Positions 1-4,643 of a stretch of DNA of 9,230 bases are shown here, piece by piece (position 1 is the stretch's first letter; each line of letters opens with the position of its first letter). A program made the translations under genes and the position numbers. The notes beneath the pieces were generated by a model. It saw only the letters and a list, made by a program, of their open reading frames with translations. It ran no database searches and was not told the origin of the DNA. Source of the stretch: an uncultured Clostridia bacterium (lineage in GTDB: Bacteria; Bacillota; Clostridia; Oscillospirales; Ruminococcaceae); NCBI GenBank assembly GCA_947588775.1, contig CANPZQ010000080.1, forward strand, positions 1 to 9,230, in the 5' to 3' direction.

Positions 1-546
1 CTTGAACAGCTTGTCTTGACGAATATGCAGGTTGTAATCTCATACGTTACGGCACATGAGAACTATTTTCGGCAGGTTATGACCGAAAAGATGTCGCTCA
101 AAAGTGCTGAAATAATCAAGTCAGCTAAGAGAAAACTCGTGCAAAAGGAAAAGAGGATTGCCGAACTTGACTGCCTATTCATCAAGATTTATGAGGACAA
201 CGTGGCGGCAAAGCTTAGTGACGAGCGGTTTGCGATGATGAGCGAGCAATACGAAGATGAGCAGGCAATGCTCAAATCCGATATTATTTCTTTGCAAGCC
301 GAAATTGCAGAACAAGAGCGGCAAGCGGAAAATCTTGAACTGTTTATCAAAAGGGCTCGGAAATATGAGGGACTTAATGAGCTTACTCCTTATGCCCTGC
401 GGGAACTTGTAAAGGCGATTTACGTTGAGAAACCCGATAAGTCAAGCGGCAAGAAGAAGCAGAAAATTAGGATTCAGTATGACCTTGTGGACTTCATACC
501 GATTAATGAGCTTTTGCAAGCGGAAAATCAAAGAGAAACGGCATAA
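1..546 (+). CDS. Large serine recombinase, C-terminal fragment (cut by window edge)
   Basis: The reading frame is open from base 1 to the TAA at 544-546, so the true start and the catalytic resolvase domain lie outside the window; the TTG at 16 and ATG at 25 are internal codons. About 181 residues are visible. They begin with a segment typical of the region after the zinc-ribbon domain (LEQLVL, then a helix ending in ENYFRQ). A long charged coiled coil follows (roughly residues 35-115), then a C-terminal block containing LTPYALRELVKAIYVEKP and a basic stretch leading to YDLVDFIP, which matches the DUF4368-type tail of Firmicute transposon and ICE integrases. Such enzymes insert and excise elements at short att sites and usually sit at one end of the element. 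The gene is clearly more AT-rich than the DNA beyond position 600, consistent with horizontal acquisition. Family assignment is from recognised sequence pattern; the activity cannot be judged without the N-terminus. Confidence 0.86.
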   Translation, partial: LEQLVLTNMQVVISYVTAHENYFRQVMTEKMSLKSAEIIKSAKRKLVQKEKRIAELDCLFIKIYEDNVAAKLSDERFAMMSEQYEDEQAMLKSDIISLQAEIAEQERQAENLELFIKRARKYEGLNELTPYALRELVKAIYVEKPDKSSGKKKQKIRIQYDLVDFIPINELLQAENQRETA

Positions 547-564
547 CCGAAATTATGCCGTTTC
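535..564 (+). terminator. Hairpin overlapping the recombinase stop codon
   Basis: A perfect 12-bp inverted repeat (GAAACGGCATAA at 535-546 and its complement at 553-564) with a 6-base loop contains the recombinase stop codon in its left arm. No clean T-run follows on the + strand (AGAAAAATTAG), so it is a weak intrinsic terminator at best. On the minus strand the right side reads into TCTTTGATTTT, so it could work in both directions. Confidence 0.5.
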
Positions 565-636
565 AGAAAAATTAGTTTCGACTTCCTTATGACACCCCAT
601 CTAATGGCGGGAGCCGGGGTTTTTGATGGGATGGGA
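565..636. other. Mobile-element/host junction zone (possible attachment site)
   Basis: Base composition changes abruptly here, from the AT-rich recombinase to GC-rich host-type repeats beginning at 637. Large serine recombinases are normally encoded next to one att site, so the crossover should lie in this interval, probably around the stretch ending in TTATGACACCCCAT near 600. The exact core cannot be read without the other end of the element or an empty site. No gene is seen here. Confidence 0.4.
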
Positions 637-719
637 GGCGCGGCGAAGGGGGCGGGGTGGGCGGGCGGGTGGCGGGCAGTTGCTTTGAGGGAGCAGAAGG
701 GAGCCCCCTTCGCCGCGCC
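637..719 (-). repeat. Hairpin/G-quadruplex element, stem type 1
   Basis: A perfect 17-bp inverted repeat (GGCGCGGCGAAGGGGGC at 637-653, complement at 703-719) encloses about 50 bases. Next to the left arm the + strand reads GGGG-T-GGG-C-GGG-C-GGG (about 654-671), a four-tract G-quadruplex motif with one-base loops. Read on the minus strand, the C-rich form CCACCCGCCCGCCC matches the loop of the other copies at 1106, 2314, 3824, 3959 and 4576, although the stem sequence differs from theirs. The element lies outside any supported gene. Confidence 0.75.
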
Positions 720-802
720 GGGGGCTTAGCAGAAAACAAGCGGGCGATAGTCTGAAGTCAGACGATGCCTTTACCGAAAGCTTTGCGCGAACCGGAGGGA
801 AA
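720..802. other. Spacer with short palindrome
   Basis: Non-coding spacer between two repeat elements. It contains GTCTGA-AG-TCAGAC (about 750-763), related to the GTCAGAC ends of the AT-rich inverted repeat at 2157-2307. Nothing else is recognisable. Confidence 0.35.
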
Positions 803-980
803 ATTCGTTCCTCACCCACCCCCGCTTCGCCTGCGGCTCCAGGGGGTGGATTCGTCGCGAATGGGCTTGCGCCCAAAAGGTACTCGCTTAAGCTCGTGCT
901 ATTTTAAGCACCCCTCTCCCCCTGCAAAGTCCCTGCGCACCCAAAGTAAGTTCGTCCCCCCCCCCAAGGGGAGGGGGAAC
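803..980 (-). repeat. Composite GC-rich repeat, inverted copy of 4173-4354
   Basis: Read left to right it has three parts. First is a palindromic module with CTCACCCACCCCCGCTTCGC (803-862). Next is a linker with small hairpins (ATTCG-TCG-CGAAT and GGGC-TTGC-GCCC), leading to an ACTCGCTTAAGCTCGTGCTA segment. Last is a C-rich module with CCCCTCTCCCCCTGCAAAG and a 10-C run, ending in AAGGGGAGGGGG. The reverse complement of all three parts, in the same order, occurs at 4173-4354. No gene is supported across this stretch; the short open frames here encode only Pro/Gly/Ala-rich translations of the repeat. Confidence 0.75.
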
Positions 981-1037
981 ATAGCTTGGCATAACTCAAA
1001 GCGTAACAGCCCGAAAAATTCCCTGTTTAGCAAAAAA

Positions 1038-1191
1038 GCCTGACCCTCACCCATCCCCGCTCAGCCCCGCAAGGGGGCTTCGGGGGACGGGATTCGGCTC
1101 AGGCAGGGGCGCGGGGACTCCGCTGGCTTGGTTGGCCCCACCCGCCCACCCCCGTAGTTTCTCGGCTTCCCCCGCTCCGTCCCCGCGCCCC
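1038..1191 (+). repeat. Composite palindromic module plus hairpin/G-quadruplex element, stem type 2
   Basis: The first part (1038-1104) is bounded by GCCTGA and TCAGGC, with an inner AGCCCC/GGGGCT hairpin. The second part (1106-1191) has a perfect 13-bp stem (GGGGCGCGGGGAC at 1106-1118, complement at 1179-1191) and a loop holding CCCC-A-CCC-G-CCC-A-CCCCC (1136-1153). The minus strand of that loop is a one-base-loop G-quadruplex motif. The whole unit recurs in reverse complement at 3959-4113; over the first 80 or so aligned bases I count about four mismatches. It ends 3 bases short of the stop codon of the minus-strand gene at 1195, so the G-rich strand lies in that gene's mRNA. Confidence 0.8.
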
Positions 1192-1194
1192 ATA

Positions 1195-2052
1195 TCACTC
1201 CTCGCTCGCCTCAACTGCCTCCACAATCCGCTCAAAAGCGGGCATAGCCTTGTCGATTTCCTCCTGCATGTCCTCCTTAGAGGCCGAAAGAAGCCGCGCG
1301 GGGCTGCGAATGCCGATGTAGAGCGTGTCGGGCATGGCCTCCCACTTAAGCTTTTCACGGGTAAGGGCGCAATTCAGAAGCAGCCCGTTTTCGGTGAAGC
1401 GGTCGCTGTCGGGGTATATTTCCCGGAAATCCGTCATCTCAAAATCGGTGTCGGCGTCCGAAATTATAATCACATTCTCGCCGCTTTGCAGCTGGCTCAT
1501 AATCTGCGCCTGCGCCGCCGTGGCGGAGTTCGGGTCCTCGTAGTTCGTCGTGATGTTGTATATCAAAACGTTTACCTCGCCGTCGCCGTTCACATCGTCG
1601 CAGTATGTTTCCATAAATTCCTCAAGCTCAACCGTGCGGTAGTACATCGCGGTGTCGGAGGAAATCGCGAGAACCGTGAAATCCGGCCGCTCGGCCGTCA
1701 CGGAATCGTAGATTATATAAAGGCACGCAAAAACCATCACCACGATAAAAATAATCAGCCACTTTGAGCGATACCACGCGCCAGAGATTTTCTGGCCGAC
1801 GGTCAGCTTCACAGGCTCGGAATGCTCTTCTTTTATCACGTCGGAGGATTCTATAACGCCCTGACGGAGCTTCATCAGCTCGATTTTTTTGTCTTGAAGA
1901 TTTTTTTCATATTCGGCGCGTTCCTTTTCCTCGGCTTCGCGCCGTTCGGCCTCGAGCCTCGCACGCTCGGCCTCCTGCTCCGCCTCGCGCTGCCTCAGCT
2001 CGCGTTCAAAGTCAATGTCGTCCTTCGGGATAAATCCGTCGCGTTTTTCCAT
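1195..2052 (-). CDS. Coiled-coil single-pass membrane protein with outer domain of unknown function
   Basis: The product is 285 residues starting at the ATG at 2052-2050 (MEKRDGFIPKDD). An upstream in-frame start at 2157 is rejected because it would translate the promoter. Residues about 14-68 are an Arg/Glu/Ala-rich coiled coil in the cytoplasm. Residues 99-117 (SKWLIIFIVVMVFACLYII with flanks) form one membrane helix, preceded by basic residues, which suggests N-in, C-out topology. The outer domain begins PDFTVLAISSD, contains a DVNGDGEVNV segment that resembles an EF-hand/dockerin-type calcium loop, and ends in an acidic helix. I do not recognise the family; alternating strands and helices suggest a compact alpha/beta fold. 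The gene is transcribed alone from its own promoter and is followed 3 bases after its stop by a G-rich hairpin element. The Shine-Dalgarno sequence is weak (AAAGGCGATGG). Confidence 0.78.
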   Translation of the reverse strand: MEKRDGFIPKDDIDFERELRQREAEQEAERARLEAERREAEEKERAEYEKNLQDKKIELMKLRQGVIESSDVIKEEHSEPVKLTVGQKISGAWYRSKWLIIFIVVMVFACLYIIYDSVTAERPDFTVLAISSDTAMYYRTVELEEFMETYCDDVNGDGEVNVLIYNITTNYEDPNSATAAQAQIMSQLQSGENVIIISDADTDFEMTDFREIYPDSDRFTENGLLLNCALTREKLKWEAMPDTLYIGIRSPARLLSASKEDMQEEIDKAMPAFERIVEAVEASEE

Positions 2053-2086
2053 AAACAACCATCGCCTTTCGGAATGCTTTTTTAAT

Positions 2087-2115
2087 AGTATATCACGGTT
2101 TTGCGGAAAATTCAA
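2087..2115 (-). promoter_or_regulatory. Sigma-A-type promoter for the coiled-coil membrane protein gene
   Basis: On the minus strand, TTGAAT (2110-2115) is followed by a 17-base spacer and TATACT (2087-2092). Both hexamers are close to consensus and the spacing is optimal. The -10 box lies about 35 bases upstream of the chosen ATG at 2052, within otherwise GC-rich flanking DNA. Confidence 0.72.
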
Positions 2116-2156
2116 GGTGGGGCGAGATGTAGGGAGAGGCCGAAGCAGCCGCATCA

Positions 2157-2307
2157 AGAAAACAGAAGTGAGAAGTCAGACGTCGGAATTACAAGGCGTC
2201 GCCTTTGGTGACAAATTCAAATTGTGTGGATAATGCATGCGGAACGGACGCTCGCGGGAGCAGGGGTAATCGAAGTCTGACTTCTGATTTCTGAATTCTG
2301 TTTTCTG
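2157..2307. repeat. AT-rich inverted repeat made of TCAGAA-like units
   Basis: The left arm (2157-2181) reads AGAAAACAGAAGTGAGAAGT then CAGAC. The right arm (2275-2306) is its reverse complement with a 7-8 base insertion, and both are built of repeating TCAGAA-type units. The enclosed 90 bases hold a small AAGGC-GTC-GCCTT hairpin and no gene. Related scraps occur near 750 and 4365. Confidence 0.55.
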
Positions 2308-2313
2308 ATAGGG

Positions 2314-2395
2314 GCGCGGCGGGAAAAGCGGGGAAATGGCAGGAAATGGCAGGGGTGGGCGGGTGGGACCGACGCACCAGCTTTTTCCGCCGCGC
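2314..2395 (-). repeat. Hairpin/G-quadruplex element, stem type 3
   Basis: A 16-bp stem (GCGCGGCGGGAAAAGC at 2314-2329 with 2380-2395) has one G-T position and is otherwise perfect. The loop on the + strand contains GGGG-T-GGG-C-GGG-T-GGG (2352-2367), a four-tract quadruplex motif with single-base loops, next to ACCGACGCACCAG. The reverse complement matches the elements at 3824 and 4576. Confidence 0.78.
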
Positions 2396-2573
2396 GGGAG
2401 TCAGCGCAAAGGTTGGGAGGTGGACGGTATACAGCAGAGCTGCGCCTCCCCCTCCCCTCGGGGGGGAACCGGTTTTGGGTTCGCAGAAACTTTGCAGGGG
2501 GTGAGGGGTACTTAAAATAGCACGAGCGTATGCGAGTTCCTTTTGAGGTTTGGGCGATACGCCGAAGCTTTAA
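2396..2573 (+). repeat. Spacer and C-rich/G-rich module related to 4173-4283
   Basis: From about 2443 the sequence (CCTCCCCCTCCCCTCGGGGG, then TTTGCAGGGGGTGAGGGGTA and a GAGCGTATGCGAGTTCCTTT segment) matches the first two parts of the composite at 4173 in the same orientation. The match breaks off at about 2546. Bases 2396-2442 show nothing recognisable. No gene is supported. Confidence 0.6.
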
Positions 2574-3350
2574 GCCTGACCCTCACCCACCCCCGCTCCG
2601 CCTGCGGCTCCGGGGGGCGGGGTTCGGCTCAGGCCGGGGCGCGGGGCCTCCGCTGTTTTCGTCAGTTCCCCCCCCCCCCCCCCACCCCCGACCCTTCTCC
2701 CCGCCACAACATGCACCCCCGACGCTCCATCATTCTCGCCCTCCCCCTGATAAACCACCGAATATCCCCTCGCGGCCACCCCGAACCTCCCGTCGATCGG
2801 CTCGATTCCGCGCAGGACGTTTGCAAAATACCTCTCCCGGTATTTATCGTCCGACATTTTTGACGGCTCCGCCGGACAAATCACGCAGTGAACCTCCTGA
2901 CAGGGCTCCGGGTGCTCAAAAATGCGGATAAATTCATCGGCATAAAACGCCGGCGCGGGCTCGCCGCACTCTTCAACAACTTTGCGGCCGGTGAACATGT
3001 GAACATGCACCTTGCCGGACCTCCTGCCGCTTTCCGCCGTTTGCGACAAGAGTAAATTCCCCGCCGAATTCGGGATATGTTTCGCGAATGCTCTCGACTG
3101 CGCGGCGGATTTCCGCCAAATACTCGCCGTTTTCGGGCATGGCGAGCTCGCGAAGATTCCGAATCGGCTTCTTCAGGGAAATTATCAGATGGTTTTCGTA
3201 GGACGGCTTCGGGTGGCGAAACGCGATTGCCTCGCGGCTTTCATACACCTTTTTCACGGGTATCAACCCGCTGCAATGCCGGAACCGCCCGCCCACAAAT
3301 CCTCCCATAGCCGGGCTTTTCGCCATCTTAAAAAGAAGCTCTTTAATCAT
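2570..3350 (-). pseudogene. Tandem HIT-domain protein gene, frameshifted, with repeat-derived tail
   Basis: Translation starts at ATG 3350-3348 (MIKELLFKMAKSPAMGG), with GGGAG 6 bases upstream and only one base after the preceding gene's TGA. Residues 1-113 form most of a HIT domain: HPKPSYENHLIISLKK, then NLRELAMPENGEYL, then FTLVANGGKRQEVRQ. The family's next residues, VHVHMFTGRK, are present only in the +1 frame; one extra base at about 3010-3011 breaks the gene. The continuation (3010-2693) appears to be a second HIT-like half (FEHPEPCQEVHCVICPAEPS, then GYSVVYQ and GVHVVAG). After repair the first triad would read Q-x-H-x-H, keeping the central nucleophile His; the second is degenerate. 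HIT proteins are nucleotide hydrolases or transferases; the substrate here is unknown. Beyond 2693 the frame runs into a GC-rich repeat and reads Gly-rich sequence to the TAA at 2570. Without a shift, translation ends at 2973. A sequencing error is possible. Confidence 0.7.
2574..2692 (+). repeat. Palindromic module plus degenerate hairpin element with a 16-C run
   Basis: Bases 2574-2634 are a palindromic module bounded by GCCTGA and TCAGGC, close to the copies at 1038 and 4471. It is followed by GGGGCGCGGGGCCTCCGC, the left arm of a type 2 hairpin, and then a tract of 16 consecutive Cs (2668-2683). The matching right arm is missing; the sequence passes into the HIT gene instead. The element therefore overlaps and extends the 3' end of that gene. 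Confidence 0.65.
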
Positions 3351-3351
3351 T

Positions 3352-3705
3352 TCAGCTCCCGATTTCGACAACTTCTCCCTCGCCGATTGCCTCCGCGGCG
3401 ACGGTTTCAACGCCGGAATTCTGCTCGACTGCCTCCCCGACGGCGACGCCGAGGGATTTTTTCTGCGCGGCGGATTTCGCCGCCTTGTATACCATCGGCA
3501 GGAGCAGCAGCGCGAGCGGCTTTTTCTTTTTGCGCTTTGCGCCGGCGCGCGACGGCTTTTTCGAGCCGAAAACGCCCATTGCGGCCGAAACGGCGAGCGC
3601 GGTCGCCGCCGTTATCGCGCCTGCGGCGATTTTGTCGGGCGTGAGGCTGTTCGAGCCGACGACCACGCCTTTTTTCAAATCCTTTGAAAATTTTTGGATA
3701 ATCAT
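3352..3705 (-). CDS. Small membrane protein of unknown function
   Basis: The start is ATG 3705-3703, chosen because a GGAGG lies 6 bases upstream; the longer frame from 3804 would translate a low-complexity Pro/Thr/Asn leader with no ribosome site. The product is 117 residues. Residues about 25-46 are an Ala-rich hydrophobic helix (AAGAITAATALAVSAAMGVF). A strongly basic linker (KKPSRAGAKRKKKK) follows, then a second short hydrophobic helix (PLALLLLPMVYKAA), a basic patch and an acidic C-terminus ending EVVEIGS. The basic linker suggests it faces the cytoplasm or binds nucleic acid or phospholipid head groups; this is inference. No family is recognised. The TGA at 3354-3352 is one base from the ATG of the HIT gene, so the two are probably translationally coupled. 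No convincing promoter is visible upstream. Confidence 0.62.
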   Translation of the reverse strand: MIIQKFSKDLKKGVVVGSNSLTPDKIAAGAITAATALAVSAAMGVFGSKKPSRAGAKRKKKKPLALLLLPMVYKAAKSAAQKKSLGVAVGEAVEQNSGVETVAAEAIGEGEVVEIGS

Positions 3706-3711
3706 TTTGCA

Positions 3712-3716
3712 CCTCC
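3712..3716 (-). promoter_or_regulatory. Ribosome binding site deciding the start of the small membrane protein
   Basis: GGAGG on the minus strand, 6 bases before the ATG at 3705. It is the only good site near any candidate start of this frame. Confidence 0.7.
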
Positions 3717-3823
3717 GGGGTGGAAATTTTTGGGGTGATGGGGTGGGGTGAGTGAAATTTTGGGGATTGGTTTGCGGCGGGGTTGGCTGATGTTTGGCTG
3801 TCAAGGTTTTCTGCTAACTCCCG
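3717..3823. other. Leader region of the small membrane protein gene, G-tract rich
   Basis: On the + strand, runs of four Gs recur (GGGGTGATGGGGTGGGGTG, about 3733-3750). On the coding strand this is a C-rich, T-poor leader with two imperfect copies of CCCCAAAAATTTC. A TTGACA (3799-3804, minus) occurs but no matching -10 box is present. No gene is seen. Confidence 0.35.
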
Positions 3824-3905
3824 GCGCGGCGGAGAAAGCTCCTGCGTCGGTCCCACCCGCCCGCCCCCGCAGTTTCCTGCCTTAACCCCGCTTTCTCCGC
3901 CGCGT
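3824..3905 (+). repeat. Hairpin/G-quadruplex element, stem type 3
   Basis: A 16-bp stem (GCGCGGCGGAGAAAGC at 3824-3839 with 3890-3905, one G-T end pair) encloses CTGCGTCGGTCCCACCCGCC and further C-runs (3852-3868). The minus strand of this stretch is a four-tract G-quadruplex motif. It is nearly identical to the element at 4576 through the left arm and loop start, and differs in the 3' half of the loop. Confidence 0.8.
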
Positions 3906-3958
3906 CTGCTCTTAGAGCGTTAGAAAGATAGACGGTTAGAAGATAGAGTTGGAAGAGA
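3906..3958. other. AT-rich spacer between two inverted hairpin elements
   Basis: A purine-rich spacer with repeated TAGAAAGATAGA and TTAGAAGATAGA-like units. It separates a type 3 hairpin from an oppositely oriented type 2 hairpin. No coding potential is seen. Confidence 0.35.
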
Positions 3959-4113
3959 GGGGCGCGGGGACGAAGCGGGGGAATGCGGGGAAGGTTGGAG
4001 GGCGGGCGGGTGGGGCCAACCAAATTAGCGTAGTCCCCGCGCCCCCGTCTGAACCGAATCCCGTCCCCCGAAGCCCCCTTGCGGGGCGGAGCGGGGATGG
4101 GTGAGGGTCAGGC
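3959..4113 (-). repeat. Hairpin/G-quadruplex element (stem type 2) plus palindromic module, inverted copy of 1038-1191
   Basis: A perfect 13-bp stem (GGGGCGCGGGGAC at 3959-3971, complement at 4033-4045) encloses GGG-C-GGG-C-GGG-T-GGGG on the + strand (4000-4015). Directly adjoining it is the palindromic module ending TCAGGC (4047-4113). Order and sequence are the reverse complement of 1038-1191, including the junction between the two parts, so the pair behaves as one composite unit. Confidence 0.8.
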
Positions 4114-4172
4114 TTTTGCTGCGCCCCTGTTTTTCAGCAAATCGCCCGGCGCATCTGAATTGCGGAAGCTTT

Positions 4173-4354
4173 GCTCCCTCTCCCCTTGGGGGGCGGGGGA
4201 CGAACCAAATTTTGGCGGCGCAGAAGCTTTGCAGGGGGAGAGGGGTATTTTAAATAGTATGAGCGTAAGCGAGTTCCTTTTGGGCGCAAGCCCATTCGCG
4301 ACGAACCCGCCCCCGGAGCCCGCAGGGCGGAGCGGGGGTGGGCGAGGAACGAAT
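4173..4354 (+). repeat. Composite GC-rich repeat, inverted copy of 803-980
   Basis: In order: CTCCCTCTCCCCTTGGGGGG and TTTGCAGGGGGAGAGGGGTA; a linker containing GAGCGTAAGCGAGTTCCTTT, GGGCGCAAGCCC and ATTCGCGACGAAC; then a palindromic module with CGGAGCGGGGGTGGGCGAGG. The segment 4114-4172 before it shows no recognisable feature. Confidence 0.72.
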
Positions 4355-4470
4355 CAGGTCAGAGGCACAGAGAAGTCAGAAACAGAACGATGGAGCCGCA
4401 GCTCTGTGCGAGTTAAAGGATAGAAGGCGCAAATATCCGGCTTCGGCAAAAACACCGGCCTCCTGCTAAA
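4355..4470. other. Spacer with an 8-bp inverted repeat
   Basis: Contains GCACAGAG (4365-4372) and CTCTGTGC (4402-4409) flanking AGTCAGAAACAGAACG, reminiscent of the TCAGAA units at 2157-2307. No gene is seen. Confidence 0.35.
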
Positions 4471-4531
4471 GCCCGACCCTCACCCGTCCCCGCTCCGCCT
4501 GCGGCTCCGGGGGACGGGATTCGGCTCAGGC
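4471..4531 (+). repeat. Palindromic GC-rich module
   Basis: Bounded by GCCCGA and TCAGGC. The inner arms CCCGTCCCC and GGGGACGGG are perfectly complementary around a CCGC-CT-GCGG core. In other copies the pair reads CCCATCCCC/GGGGACGGG or CCCACCCCC/GGGGGCGGG, so the fold is largely retained. Confidence 0.72.
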
Positions 4532-4575
4532 GGGGGATTGGGCGCGCGATTCGCCGAAGCTTCCCGCGCAACCCC

Positions 4576-4643
4576 GGCGCGGCGGAGAAAGCTCCTGCGT
4601 CGGTCCCACCCGCCCACTCCAATCCCGCTTTCTCCGCCGCGCC
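4576..4643 (+). repeat. Hairpin/G-quadruplex element (stem type 3) abutting a stop codon
   Basis: A perfect 17-bp stem (GGCGCGGCGGAGAAAGC at 4576-4592 and 4627-4643) ends exactly at the base before the minus-strand stop codon at 4646-4644. Its loop is shorter than in other copies (34 bases), and the fourth C-tract is CTCC, so the quadruplex motif on the mRNA strand needs a longer first loop. As the first structure downstream of the LTA-synthase-like gene it could act as a 3'-end stabiliser or weak terminator; no T-run follows. Confidence 0.8.

Noticed and set aside
601..1043. Overlapping open frames on both strands (601-876 minus, 765-1043 plus)
   Set aside because: Both translate GC-rich repeats; the peptide pattern SPFATNPPPGAAG recurs wherever the repeat is read in the same frame (also 4079-4423 and 4413-4622). 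No ribosome sites or domains.
2053..2157. Longer start (MMRLLRP) for the coiled-coil membrane protein
   Set aside because: The extra codons cover a well-matched promoter at 2087-2115, so they would not be in the transcript.
3799..3804. Consensus TTGACA on the minus strand upstream of the small membrane protein
   Set aside because: No -10-like hexamer lies 15-19 bases downstream; the region is C-rich there.
637..4643. Regularly repeated hairpins considered as a CRISPR array
   Set aside because: Spacing is irregular, orientation alternates, units are long and self-complementary, and no cas genes are present.
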